Shown here piece by piece: positions 36,180 through 48,626 of a DNA stretch of 64,000 nt. The translations under genes were made by a program, and so were the position numbers. The DNA is from Vitis vinifera. Taxonomy: Eukaryota; Streptophyta; Magnoliopsida; Vitales; Vitaceae. Under the pieces are notes generated by a model that worked only from the letters and a program-made list of their open reading frames with translations, was not told the origin of the DNA and searched no databases. How positions within the stretch are numbered: position 1 is the first letter of the stretch; the number at the start of each line of letters is the position of its first letter. Location of the stretch: NCBI RefSeq assembly GCF_030704535.1, contig NC_081818.1, forward strand, positions 25,087,001 through 25,151,000, read 5' to 3'.

Positions 36180-37050
36180 ACACCATTCATATTTTTTATA
36201 TTAATCATACGTGTTAAAAGAAAATTTGAATTTACACTAAAAGGTATGTTTTGAAGAGACACATTTTATAATTTTATAAAATTAAATTTATATTAAATGT
36301 ATCTCCTCAAAAGATATTTTTTCATAATTTTTTTATTAGTCATACACGTTAAAAAAAAATTGAATTTATACTAAAGAAATATCATTTTCACAATACCATA
36401 AAATCAAATTTATACTAAAGGTATATCTTGAAGAAACATCTTCGATAATTTTCATATTACTCACATAGTGAAAAAAAAAATTAAATTTACAATGAAGGTG
36501 TCTCAGCAATTTCACAAAATTGAATTTATACTAAAGTGTTTTTTGAATAAATTTTTTTCATAATTTTTATATTAGTCACCTATTAAACAAATTAAATTTA
36601 TACTAAAAGTGTCTTTTGAAGAAATCTTTCAATATAAATTTAATTTTATGAAATTGTGTAGGTGTCTTTTGAAAACACACATTTAGTATAAATTCAATTA
36701 TTTCAATGAATGACTGATACAAGAATTATTAAAAGTGTCTCTTCAAGGGACACATTTAATATAAATTTAATTTTGTGAAATTGTAGAAAATATTTCTTAA
36801 GGAAACATCTTTAGTATAAATTCAATTTTTTCATTATGCAACTGATATGAAAATCGTGAAAAGTGTTTCTTTAAAAGACACTTTTAATACATATTCGATT
36901 TTGTAGAATTATAAAAGGTGCCTCTTGAAAAAACACTTTTAATGTAAATTCAAATTTTTTTAATGTATGTTATTGATATAAAAATTATAAAAGGTGTCTC
37001 TTGTAAATTTAATTTTTTTGTATCGTGTATCATTAATATAAAATGATGAA
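36180..37050. repeat. Long imperfect inverted-repeat array
   Basis: The left arm (about 36180-36630) repeats degenerate units built on GAATTTATACTAAAGGTGTC, TTTTGAAGAAACA and TTTTTATATTAGTCAT. The right arm (about 36640-37050) carries the same words as reverse complements (GACACTTTTAATATAAATTC, ATGACTGATAYRAAAAT). Each unit of about 120-150 bp itself contains short hairpins such as GTGTCTCTTCAAGGGACAC. The whole could fold into a long, interrupted hairpin with arms of about 400 bp. It is non-coding and AT-rich, with no target-site duplication that I can assign. Confidence 0.75.
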
Positions 37051-37624
37051 AGATCTTTTCCATGGATAAAGTACAGTAGATTTAGAGATATTTTTCATTG
37101 TACTGTATTTTTAAAAATTAATTTTAAATACACCGTACAAATATCAAAATTCCAAGAACTGGTTAGAAAACTAGGGTGTTGCTCTTTCTTTTATTGTATT
37201 GAGGGTAGTCATTGTGGGTGTCCCCAGAAAGCCTAGCATGTTTTTTGCTTCACAGCTTCAAACAGGGCAGCCATGGCCCATATCCATGCAATACAATATG
37301 AACAGGGCTAATTTCAAAACCTCTTACCTTATTTAAAATCTATAAAGTTTTGAATTTTGGTTTTTGAGTCTCTACTCTCTAGGTTCCAATCTCTTTGTCC
37401 ACTTGCTATTTTCTTGGTTCTTTGATAAGGTGTATGAAGGTAGGATGAATCAAATTTTTTAAACATTTGTGAATCTAATAAAAGTATATTGTACAATTAT
37501 CTATGGAGGAAAATGTTTTAAACATTTAATTAAAATGATTATTTTTAAATTTTTACAATATTAATGAGTATTTTTGTCATGCATTGTGTCATTAATAGAA
37601 TTGATAAAAGGATAAAAATAAGGG

Positions 37625-39850
37625 TGTGGACCCCGCATTTCGGTTCAATGCGTTTCCCACTCGATGGCGAGCTCGATTTTCATTTCAAAAAATTGATTTT
37701 TATTGATTAAGAAAATGACTTGGAGTCGCCACTTATTTTTGTTTTATTTTAAAGAGTAAACAAAATAAGAAAGAAAAACTTTAAGTGTGACTCCTTGTTT
37801 TGGAAAAGGTCGGTTTACGAAAAATCTTATCGGGTTCGGGGGTCAGGTTACTTATCGGGAAGGTACGGTGGAGACCGTAGCACCCCTCTAAGTCCCTAGA
37901 AACAGGTCTCTACTAATAAAATGAAACAATCATGACATCTAATAAGGAGATCAATGGGTACCCGAATCTATCATGCACGTATGAGTATTAGAATATGCAT
38001 AGAGAATAACCAAAGTGGAAGTGGATGCATACTTGATCAGCAAATGGCAACGCGTTATCACAAAATAGGGTTAGTGCATAGTAATGAACATAAAGTATGT
38101 CACTCATATCACCAAACAGAAAGAATCACCAATAGCACGCATGACATTTCATTCAAATTCATTTTATTTTGAAGAAAATTTATTGATGTAGGGCCCCCAC
38201 CAAAGCCCGTTTATTTTGCATGAATTAATTTCGTGAACTCCATTACTCGGAATTACAGAATTTAAATTCATGCTTATTTTAAATCATGAAAAAATCAAAA
38301 GTTGCTCGCCAAAAAGAAAATGGTGGCCAAATTTATTGAAAATGAGATCTTGGGAACCTCAAGAAAATGCTCTAAGGATGAAGAAAAAGGTGGTACGTTG
38401 GCCGGACAAAATTCCGGATGCGAGATATCCGGGGAAGGTTGAACGTCGGCCAGACAGAATTCCGGATGTGAGATATCCGGAGAAGGTGGAACGTCGGCCG
38501 GACAGAATTCCAGATGTGAGATATCTGGAGAAGGTTGAACGTCGGTCGGACAGAATTCCGGATGTGAGATATCCGGAGAAGGTTGAACGTCGACCGGACA
38601 GAATTCCGGATGTGAGATATTCGAGTGGAATGTCGACGGAGAAGAATTATGGATGTAAGATACTCGGATAAGGTAGAACATTGGTCGGATAGAATTTCGG
38701 ATGTGAGGCATCCGAGTGGAATGTCGACGGAGAAGAATTCCGGATGTGAGACATCCGAATTAGGTAGAACGTGGTTATGAGTAGCATGAAGGATAGGTAT
38801 GGGTTGTATGGATATGGGGGCTTGGGGAAGTGGTTTTAATGGGTATGTGAAGGAGTGAAGGATGATATGCACCCGTGAGACTCCATGTAAGCGAGGGAGT
38901 GGGATGGAGAATGAATGAGAGGAAGATGGGTGTGGTGAAGGATGCTTGATTTCTGCAAGCTTGAGTGAGGAAATGGGTATGACGACCTAGAGAGAGAGAG
39001 GTGGATAGATGAACCCAAACTTTCCCTCAACTTTGGAGCCTTGAGTATGTACTCAGGGAGGAAAAGAAAACAAGGAGATAACAGGATAGTCGCAAGAAGA
39101 AAAACATGAAGACTTTAACCAGTATATCGGACCCATTTCATCCTTTCATCCATGGGTCCAACATCCAGTGAGTTAAGATGGAAAATACTCGTCAGAATAG
39201 GGCATAAAACACAGCAAGCTCTTCCAATATTTAATCAGTAATCATCAAAACAGAACAACCCAACAGGCAGAAATGAAAAATCACTGAGAATCAGCCTTGG
39301 ACAGTATGAAAAAAATGGGAAATATACAAAAAAAACAAATGGTCATACCTGGAAATCTCCCTTCTCAACTCCGTGTCCTGGATTCTTCCCAACAACCCTA
39401 CGCTCCTCCGTTCTTAACTTCCTACTCAAGTTCAACCCCTTTTCTTTTTCTCAAAACTCTCAGAATAACTCCTCTCTTCCTCTACAATGTTGTCCCCTCT
39501 TCTGTTCAGAAAACCTTCTCCCGTTTCCTTTTCTTTTTCTTCCCAACGATCTCTGCCGCAACCACATTTTTTCTGCCCTAGGCCTTCTACAGCCACCTTT
39601 TCTGCCCCACTCCTTCTGCAGTCACCTTTTCTTCTCTCTCATCCACGCCCCCTGATGACCTGTGGGACCCCCCCTCCATAAAGTTCCTCCACGTGTCAAA
39701 GTCCTACTGCAACTTCAAAAAGCGAGGTTGATTCCTTATGACCACAAAGGATGTGACACGTGGCCCACTGGGATAGTGACACCTGATTAAAAATGTGATC
39801 TGCAAAAACAAATAGAAAAAAAGTGACTCATGCCTAAATGAGGGTCTACA
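37625..39850. mobile_element. Solo-LTR-like element with internal minisatellite
   Basis: Termini TGTGGACCC (left) and GGGTCTACA (right) form the short inverted TG...CA ends typical of LTRs. The span is 2226 bp with no gag-pol coding. Near the left end the sequence passes through CTTGGAGTCGCCACTTATTT and GGTCGGTTTACGAAAAAT, words I know from dispersed LTR-type repeats in many eudicots. A second copy is not in the window, so a solo LTR or a piece of a non-autonomous element, probably Ty3/gypsy-like, is likely. Flanks AAGGG and AAAGG are only an approximate 5-bp duplication. It looks broken or reduced rather than active. Confidence 0.6.
38400..38770. repeat. 48-bp minisatellite within the LTR-like element
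   Basis: About five well-conserved 48-bp units and two or three degenerate ones. Each carries the palindromic block CCGGATGTGAGATATCCGG followed by AGAAGGTTGAACGTCGGCCG. Because 48 is divisible by three, both strands show open repetitive frames (plus strand DRIPDVRYPEKVERRP, 16 aa per unit). These are a by-product of the repeat and not evidence of a gene. Confidence 0.9.
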
Positions 39851-40838
39851 AAAGGTTATTTGAATAAAATTATTATAAATTAATTAATTTTAATTATACT
39901 GTTTAAAGACCAGATAAGCATAAATTTTTTATTTATTAATATTTTAAAATAAAAAATACTTATATATATATAATTATTTTTATCATGTCATTGAATGCAT
40001 CTAAATTAGATAAATTTATATAAAATATACTTTTAAATTCCAAATATTATTATTGAATGTCACGATATATCATGTATTAATTTTTTTAACAAAACAATCT
40101 CAAAATGTCTATTTATTACTTTTTATATCACTTTTTAGAATTTTTTTTTTTATATTTTCATGAATTTTGTTTCATTTTCGTTATACTAATATTTTATATC
40201 AAAATATTCATTAATATATTTGTAAAATCTAAATATTAATATATTGATAAAACCGATATTTTATCATCGGTCCTAATGGTATGATAATCCAAAATGGAAC
40301 TAATTGAATATGCAGCCCCGCTAAGAAAATCTGGAAAAAAACATAAATTTGTACCAAACAATGCATTTATGGCAATACAAAAAATCTTGCAAAATTTATA
40401 GTAGGTACAAGACGGATCCAATTTTTTTTTTTCCATATTTTACCTGATTTAATTTATTTCTTTGATTCATGGATTTTGAAGACAATATCTATTGCTTTAG
40501 TAAGTTCAATTTCCTTACCACCTTTAATAAAAGTATCATCAAGTGACACCTAAATATAAATATTAAATATAAATTTATTGGATTAAAGCTCAGTCACACC
40601 CAGCTTGAAGTGGTGGTACCACCAAATTATTGGGCCCCAACACAGAAAGGGTTTTGGACTCGTGCTATTTTGAAGGATTTGCTCATGGACCCAACCAGAA
40701 ACTTTGGGGATGACCTAGACGCTTCCAGCGGAGGTTGTGCGGAGAAAGGATGAAAGTATGGTGGTTGGATTTTAATATTTTAATATAAAATATCGATAAA
40801 AAAAATTTAAATGATATAATAAATATTTTAAAATTATT

Positions 40839-40878
<40 letters not shown>

Positions 40879-41674
40879 ATAATAATATGACATACGCTTG
40901 ATTAAAAAAATGAATTTTATAAGTTTATATTTATTATTAAATTATATCAGATATTATTTGATAATAATATTATGATATTTGATTATGATATATTTAATAT
41001 TAAAATTATGATTTATTTTAATTTAATTGTATTAAATGATATAAAATAAATAATGATACATGAAAAAAAAATTAATTTTTTATATTTAATTAATATATAA
41101 ATTATATAAAAAATTATCACAATAATTTTTTATATTTTTAGTGATCAATTAAATAAAATTTAAAAATAAAAGAATTAGAATTTATTTGTTTATTATTATT
41201 ATTTTTTAATATTTCGTTTTTACGAAGGTTTTAGTATATGTTTATTCTGGTGCATATAATATAATGAGTAAGTATTGTACCCAGTGTTGAATCCAAGCTA
41301 CCGGGTTTGAGTCGCAGCGCCTGCAACAAGCCAAAATTGTATAAAATCGCCCGATAAATCGGCTGGGTTCGAGTCGCAGCACCTACAACAAGCCAAAATC
41401 GTATAAAATGGGCAAAAACCCATACTAATATTCCGAAATTTTCATCGGTGTGGACAGTGCAAAAGATTGAAACATAAATTGAAGATTTTACTGCAAATTA
41501 CTAATACAGGAACAGAGTACAGATTAAGATACCCTCACTGCAAAAAAAGACCAATTTATGTACATTATGCATTCGGGGCATGACCCAGACTGAGACACAA
41601 AAGTTTTTTTGTTATAAAATTGCAACTTAAATCATCCTGTAAATTGGTAGTGTACAGTAAGCTCGTTTCGGAGT
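39851..41674. other. AT-rich spacer downstream of the GDPD gene
   Basis: No gene is supported. Most of 39860-41270 is very AT-rich, with a (TA)n run near 40840-40875 and a less AT-rich island at about 40580-40750 without coding potential. About 41460-41674 is the likely 3' UTR of the GDPD gene. Confidence 0.5.
41303..41413. repeat. 62-bp tandem duplication
   Basis: GGGTTTGAGTCGCAGCGCCT at 41303 recurs as GGGTTCGAGTCGCAGCACCT at 41365, and both copies continue CAACAAGCCAAAAT(T/C)GTATAAAAT. The second copy is slightly shorter. The GGGTTCGAGTC core resembles a tRNA B box, but no A box or cloverleaf is present. Confidence 0.8.
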
Positions 41675-43926
41675 TCAGGAATGTATCAACTCTGGTATGA
41701 GCTTAAGAAGAAATGAGAGCTCCCGCTGTGAGAACTGAGGCTTTGATTTCACCTGCATCTGTCCTACCCCCTCCGGCAAGCTCTCCTCATCACCCTCCTT
41801 GGATGGCTTCATCAAATCTGAAACTGCCTCCGTTATCTCTTTAACCAAATCAACTATCACTCCCTCCACACCCATCAAATGTTGCATGTAAACCGCCTCT
41901 GCTACATTACTGAAACACCAAATAATTCAACCAGGCATAAGTCAATTGTGCGATACCCTACATGGGGAAATGAATAAGCAACTGATAGAAAAAATCAGCA
42001 ACTTACTTCAATTGACCGTATGTCAGGAGAGAAAGTTTGGACTCTTTGATCTTAGTTACAGCCGCTGGATTTCTAAAGACTGCTTTAACTTGTGAGACAA
42101 TCCCTTGCAACCCACCCTCCAAACATAGCTTTACAGCCTCCTCTAAGGAATTTCTTCTAACATCGTAGTAAACCTCGGTCCCTCCATTAGTCAGGAAGAA
42201 AACCTGGTTTCAGTCAATGGTGGCCATCACCCATCAGTATTAACAATCCAACTTTTTTCAACAAGGACAATGAAGAGGGGATTTGTATAAAGTCCTTACA
42301 GGGTAGGAGCTCTGCAACTTTCTGACAAGCTGAGCTGCATCCGGCTGGAAAGTGGAGAAGATTATTGGCCTGTCTTTGGCGTACTGAAACACAACCTGGA
42401 CCACAGAATTCAAGAGAAATTAATGAGCATGGATACAAAATCCCATGAGCCCACTTGACTACACAAATGCATGCTGGGGTTGTTTGAGTAATTGTTTTCA
42501 CCTCCACCATGGCTTGAAGAACATGGGTGAGATACTCTTGCTCATAGACAATGTTGTCATCGAACTTCAACTCTATATTGAAGCCCAGAGAAGGCTCCAC
42601 CTTCTCAAAGGCTTCTTTCAATGTACACAAACAGTCATCTGCTTCAACATTCCAGTTCACAATTCTCCCATCTTTGGTCTTTCTCAACATTGACTTTCCC
42701 ACCTGCATGTTTTCCATGATCAGTCCAATCATTCCACAGAACAGAAAGAGAGCGATTGAGAGGGAAAGAGAGAGAAAGTAAACCACCTTTCCAGGCTCTC
42801 TTTGGGGGCCATAGCGAAGAAAATCAGAGAGGAGCAACTCTGTTACTCGCTTCTCGTACACAACACCCTGAAAATACAATTCCCAACAACATTAATCAAA
42901 TTCCCCAACATAAAAACAAAATTAAAAGAAAAGAAAAAGATGGGATGGAGATTCTTACGTTATCTTCGGAGAAGATGAAGTTGTCGTGAAAAATAACAGG
43001 GATGTCATCTTTCGTCACCTACAAAATTCACATTCATTTTTTTACTTTCCCGTCTAAGGGTCTTGCCTCACCACCTTACTTCTATTGTTTGAAACGCAAG
43101 AACTAAAATAACAAAGACAACCCCCAAGGAAGAAAAAAAAGCCCCAGGCAAAATAAACACATCAGTACCTTGGAATGCAAGAAAATTCTACAAATTATGA
43201 AACAAAAATAAATAAAGAAACAAAAGATCGATTAATCAGATCATTGGAGGTGACCTTGATTTTAGGGCAAAGAATCCAAGATTTACCCTCCCTAAAAAAG
43301 GTGCCCAGGTCTAGAGCGAGCTAAAGATATATGAAATTACTAAAAATACCCTGGGAGACAGGTGTCCAGAGATTTAATCTTAACCATGAATGCAGACAAA
43401 ATAAAGATTACGCGGCGAGCGTACGACGCACCGACAGCACGACGTGTTTCCTAGTCGATGGATACACAGATCTTTCCGGTGACCGGGAAACTCTCGGAGG
43501 TGAAAAAGAGGACCGAATAAGACGGAATGGCCGGGAACCTCACCTGAACGTCAAACTCGACGAAATCGACGGAGAATTCGGCGGCAGTGTTGAAGGAGAG
43601 GATGGAGTTCTCTTTAATGGCCTTCATTCTCCTATCTGAAGATTGCAACATGTTCATGCCGCTCCCTCTGTGCCCAATCACCAGAAACTTTGGAATTCTG
43701 AACGATGACCGACCTACGTCAACGCCTGAAACCGAAAACCAGATCAGCAACAACAACCAAGAAAGAAAAAAAGAAAAGATAATCCGACGGAGACAAAAAA
43801 GGAAATTATAAAGAAAAACAAGAAATCACCAGCTGAAAAGCGCGTGGAGTAGAGGCCAAGAGAGGCGTTCTCCGGCACCTGATCGAGACAGGGGACGTCG
43901 GAGACGTGAACTGCCTTGAGAGCCAT
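41675..43926 (-). CDS. GDPD2: Glycerophosphodiester phosphodiesterase, GDPD1/2/3 type
   Basis: Eight exons: 43926-43830, 43725-43544, 43018-42959, 42867-42787, 42702-42502, 42395-42300, 42203-42007 and 41909-41675, giving 382 aa. It hydrolyses glycerophosphodiesters to sn-glycerol-3-phosphate and an alcohol, a step in phospholipid turnover and phosphate recycling. The GDPD barrel motifs are present: FLVIGHRGSGMNML (first catalytic His), ENSILSFNTAAEFSVDFVEF with metal-binding acids, DDIPVIFHDNFIF (second His), GFNIELKFDD and RPIIFSTFQPDAAQLV. No secretory signal is seen; the N-terminal 35 residues could be a weak plastid-targeting peptide, as reported for Arabidopsis GDPD1. Length suits the Arabidopsis cytosolic/plastid clade (about 360-380 aa). 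Position beside DRB, DHHC and NAC genes matches At5g41080 (GDPD2) from memory. The promoter carries two P1BS elements. Confidence 0.93.
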
Positions 43927-44014
43927 TGTAGGAGAATGCTTGGTTTTCCACGGAGGGGAAGGACACAACGCTTGTTTCCGATATTTGTCGACGATATGGA
44001 GCTCGCCAGAGGGG

Positions 44015-44105
44015 TATTTATGGGGCACCACCCCACGGAACGGGATCTTCGCACCGAATATTCCTCCTCCTCCACCCCTCTCCAGTCATATGCCTTCGGA
44101 TATTC
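44015..44105 (-). promoter_or_regulatory. GDPD core promoter: TATA box with two P1BS (PHR) sites
   Basis: A TATA-like ATAAATA (minus strand, 44015-44021) lies 89 bp before the start codon. Just upstream are GAATATTC (44056-44063) and GGATATTC (44098-44105). Both fit the palindromic P1BS consensus GNATATNC bound by PHR1-type MYB factors in phosphate starvation. They are 35 and 77 bp upstream of the TATA box and 42 bp apart. Because related GDPD genes are known to be induced by phosphate lack, the pair probably drives that response. Confidence 0.72.
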
Positions 44106-44864
44106 TCAATTTCTCACCCTCCCCACCACCCGTGACATATTCCGTCATTTTTAACGCCCGTTTCCCTCCGCGGTTTCAGGTCCATTGTCGATTACTGTTA
44201 ATTTTGGAGGGCACTGAAAATTATTTTGTCCACGTGTCAAGATCTGAGCTGCTGATGGAGAGGGCGTTGGGTGGGTGTCCTGTGTCCGTTTGTCCTTTGT
44301 CGTGTGTCGTGCGTCGTGTCTCAGTCAAAATCGCTTCTAGAGAAATTCTACCTGCATGGGCTTCACAAATAGAAGTCGAATCCGAGAAAAATACGTTTCA
44401 AAATCAAGAGGAATATCCCGCAAATATGCCTTTTACAAACAGCCCATGGCGGGCGAATTCAAGAATGGTTTGTACTTTACTTTTTTGGCCAGCATTGAGG
44501 AGTAGGAAAAAATTAAAAAAAAGGAAGTGCGTTTTTCATAGACTGACTTCAATGTGAACGAAAGAAAAAGGAAAAAAACTGAAATCATCAAGGTTGGAAT
44601 TGTAATGCAGACACCAAACACGTAGAGCCAGCAGGGCAAAAGCAGGATAGGGGATAAGGCAAAATTAATGGGAAGATGATGCGCAGCCACGATGGAGTTG
44701 GGTGGTGCTGGAACGTAGCTTCCTTATGCCTTCCCCTAAACGCCAAGTTGGACCCTCTCTCTTTCTCTCTCTTCATTTTTATATGTCAACCCAATGAGTG
44801 GATTATTGAATAGGACCATGACCCAACCCCGAAGTGAAAGAAACGAAATAAAAAAACATGGGAA

Positions 44865-44880
44865 GACGTGGATCCACGTC
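44865..44880. promoter_or_regulatory. 16-bp palindrome GACGTGGATCCACGTC
   Basis: A perfect palindrome made of two head-to-head bZIP-type sites (GACGTGG / CCACGTC) sharing a BamHI-like centre, about 940 bp upstream of the GDPD start. It could bind a bZIP dimer pair or be chance. No further support is visible. Confidence 0.4.
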
Positions 44881-46802
44881 ATTCTCCATGTGCATCTGGC
44901 CTGGCTCTGTTAACCCTCACCCAAACACCCATTTCCACCCTTTTATTTTAATCCTTACATTATGAGTGTAGACTCCCGATTCAATAAAATTTGATATCCA
45001 CGAGTAGTACTTACTACGTGTATTTCGAAGTCACATTCATTAAAAATTAGGTCACATAGAACCGTCGTAACCAGTCCTTTAATTAATGAAGACGAACGAT
45101 ATGGTCTTCCTCCATTTATTGATCATATCATTTATATAGACTGAAATCTCCTAATTCATCATATCGTGATTATAGCCCTTATTCTAGTAAGGTAGATGGC
45201 ACCCACCCAATGACATAATCTTGTTGCGGAAGGTACCCCAAATTGACAAAATTTTAAAAATTATGAACTTTACCATTATAAATAAAATCAAATCTTTTTT
45301 TTTAATTATCAAAATAGAATTAAAAATAAATAAATATTTTCTTATTAACAATTTTTTTTTTTTAAAAAAAACCAAATATTCTCGAAGTGGAAAGAAAATA
45401 AATAAATAAACAAACAATATCTTGTTGACGAATTTTTTTTATGAAAAAGATGAGTTGTTAAAATTAAGAAACTAATTTTTTTGAATTAAATAATTAAATC
45501 TTGAGAAATTCTAAAATTTAATTTCCTAATTTCACCTATAAATAGAGACAACTTTTTTCAATATGGAGGGACTTTTTCGAATAAGCAAAACGACTCCACG
45601 TAAGAAAATAGATTTTACAAAGAAAAAAAAAACGTTATAATTACCTACAAATCTAAGAAATGACAAAAGTGTTATACACGATGATCTTCTTTTTCGATAA
45701 ATTCATTCGAGAAAAAGTCATTTATGATCCTCGATTAATTTATAAAATCAAGGAAATATTTTCATCATCGTCATTCCAATTGACTAAGGTGAAAGAATTG
45801 AAATGATATATTATTTTATAAAAGAATATTATCCAAAAATTAATCCCATTATTTAATAAATTTTATTTTATATATATTTAAATTATTTTGTTTATTTTCA
45901 GGAAATTTATGCGTATACATCAAAATTTGGTCATATCATAATGGCATGCACCGAGAAGGCAGCTAATTTTTTTGGCTGAATTAAATTAAACATAAATTTT
46001 CCCTTTACTTTGAGGAGTCCTGTCATCTTATTTTTGACGTGGAAATGACGACGAGAGTGGCATATTTGTCACGCTGCAACTTTATGGACACCTATTAAAG
46101 TAAAATATAAAAAAAATAATAGAAAATTGTGAAAAATAAGGTTCGGCGTCATTTGTATTTTTTTTATTTGCCAACGTGTACTGTAAAATAAACTACTTAA
46201 GGATACATGCGACCGTAAGGAATCTCAAATTTTCTTTGGGAGGTGCCACGGCGCCTAGGGGTTGTAAGAAAAAGAGACTAAGAACAACCAAAATGAAAAG
46301 ACCATTCAAGATGGGGATGGGACCATTTGATGCGGGTGCAGGTGGGAGTAGAGCAAGCTCCGAAGGGAGGCATTGCCGCTCGCAGACGCCCAAAAGCAAA
46401 CAGCATCCTATTGCGCTCATCAACAGTGGAGTACAGCATCCATCCATGAAGTTTGGGTTGTCTCATTGAGTCATTTCAAACTTCACATTCCTTTCAACAT
46501 TACTAAGGAATTCCGTTCTTGTTATAAAATACCTTTTTCTTTCTTTCGATCGAATCCTTACCACAAAATGAGATCGATCAGAGGGTGTTTTATGTATGTT
46601 TATTTTATTTATTTATACTATGATTTTATTTAATTTAAATTTTATCATACATTTTTTACGTCTAAGATTGAAAGTTTGGTAAGTACTAAATCGAACTTTA
46701 ATTTAACATTTTTCTTTTTTAAATACTTGATTTTTTTTTCAATTTTTTTTTCTTTTAAAGTTAAAAACGCTTTCTAAAATCACAGTCAAATCGACTTTTA
46801 TA

Positions 46803-47043
46803 AGAGTCCATTTTATAGTAATTTTAAGCAGTGCTTTTAAACTTTTTAACAGTCTATTTGATAATAATTTTTATAAACGCTTCCAATTTTTTTTACTATT
46901 TAAAACTTTTTATTTTTCAAGTATTAGAAGAATTAGAAACGTTTTTAGGAATTACTATCCAACATGCTTTAATACTTAAAATTTTTAATATTTAAGTGAT
47001 AAGGAGTATAAACATTTCCTAAAATCACCATTGAACGGACTCT
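46803..47043. mobile_element. MITE with AGAGTCC termini
   Basis: The left end AGAGTCCATTTTATAGTAAT and the reverse complement of the right end AGAGTCCGTTCAATGGTGAT match over about 24 bp with a few differences. The element is 241 bp, AT-rich and non-coding. Directly to its left (about 46752-46800) is an inverted partial copy of the same family (CTAAAATCACAGTCAAATCG), so this is a small nested cluster. I know this terminus from abundant grapevine MITEs, probably hAT-like. Confidence 0.65.
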
Positions 47044-48626
47044 AACCCACCCGATGGAGAAGTTCATGGTAGGTGATGTTTATTAGTGACATTAGTTAGA
47101 AGTAATGTATAAATAATCGAGATTATAAGCTAATATATTAAATACATAAGAAAAAAAAGACCCAAAAAATATAAGTGCACCAAGATTTAGATGAAAAAAC
47201 CTTCAAAGAAAGAAGTGATAAAGATCAAAAATCTTATTCTCTTTTACCTTTATAAGAAAGATAACCTTATCGTGTGTTTAATTTCAATACATGCAAAGAA
47301 ATAAGGAGGTGAGCATATACAATGTGGTTCTCACATGTATCATCAACTGCAAAAGCTTCACTTGTTTAGAAATTGCCAAGAATTAAGAATTTATTCTGTA
47401 CTCTAGATGCATGGAAGTTATTCCTTTGAAAGCATCTGATTTTGATTGACAATAAATTAACTATTTATTTTTAAAAATATAATAATTTTTATACAAAAAT
47501 ATGTAAACTTTCCTTTTGTTTTATTTTTTTTTTAAAATTTAAAATATGTGGACGTGAAAATCATTTACTTCTTCCATGCATGTTTGATATATATATATTT
47601 TCTTTTTTTTTAAAGATATAAAATCTAATATAAAATATAAAAATTAATTATTCTAAAAAAATAGATAAATATAAACACTTTTTAAAATTTTTAGAACTTA
47701 AGACTTTCTCAAATTTTTGGTTTTTTAGGAGAGTAGTTATATTTTGTATAAAAAGTTTTCATTTTTAAAAATAAAAAATAAAATAATATTATTATTTTAA
47801 GAACCTTAAAGCTTAAATGAGGTTGAGGTCTACATTAGTAGTGCCTAAAAAAATACTTGATAAGTGATTCTTTTAAAAAAATCTTTAGAAAAACTCTTCA
47901 AGAAAACACTTTAAATATAAACCCTCTTAAATGTACTCTTAGTGTTTGAACAATTATTTAAAATCACTTTTGGAAAGAATTTCAATTATAAAAACAAATA
48001 GAAACATTCTCAAATGCATTATAAGTGTTTGACAAATTATTTGAAATCCCTTTAAAAAATTTAGAGTTACACCCAATGATTTTTGAACAATCACTTATGG
48101 ATGATTCTTCAAAAAAAATTCTTCTTGGTTATATAATAGTTGTTGGTTCGTGATCTATGAGAGGTTCAAGGCAAACCTTTCATTACTAGACAAAGATCAC
48201 TATGAATATCCAAGTGTCCTTCGGTTGAGAGGCGAATATATTAAGAGTTGAGGGAAGGCCTCTTCATTATTTTTCTTCTTTCTTTCTCTTAAGTTCTAGG
48301 TTTGTTCTCATAGTTTGTATCTATCAAGACAGAACTGGTAGGAGGGTGAGTCAACCTTCTTCTTAGGAATTGGTGAGTTAATGGTTCAAATCTTGATACC
48401 CTCACTAAGCTCATCATTATTTGTCTTGACTTATGTTAGGCAATGTGCTAAGTTCAGAGAAGTGCCTCCCATCTGACAAGATAGATCCTGTCTTAGGGTC
48501 CACTCCTCATACATGTTCACGAGTTTCCCTTAATCTGCATGCTTCGTGGGGTTTGATGGATGTCTAAATGATTAGCATATGCATTCTTAGTCTTTTCAAG
48601 AGCTTTGAAGTTAGGCACTTCTAAAG

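Larger units (their letters stand above)
43927..48626. other. GDPD upstream region and long AT-rich spacer
   Basis: No gene is supported. 43927-44200 is the GDPD promoter and leader. Overlapping open frames at 43906-44557 are antisense shadows. 45180-46170 is very AT-rich. A GC-richer island (about 46240-46450) has open frames on both strands but no recognisable protein. 46740-47045 holds MITE sequence. 47860-48120 is a degenerate array with repeated CACTTTTGGAAAG/AGTGTTTGACAAATTATTTG words. Confidence 0.5.

Noticed and set aside
38270-38872. Overlapping repetitive frames on both strands (RIPDVRYPEKVERR and ISHPEFCP types)
   Set aside because: They are produced by a 48-bp minisatellite whose length is divisible by three, within an LTR-like element.
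41303-41413. tRNA or SINE at the GGGTTCGAGTC duplication
   Set aside because: B-box-like core only; no A box at the right distance and no cloverleaf.
43906-44557. Plus-strand frame of 213 codons opposite the GDPD 5' end
   Set aside because: It overlaps GDPD exon 1 and its promoter in antisense and has no recognisable protein features.
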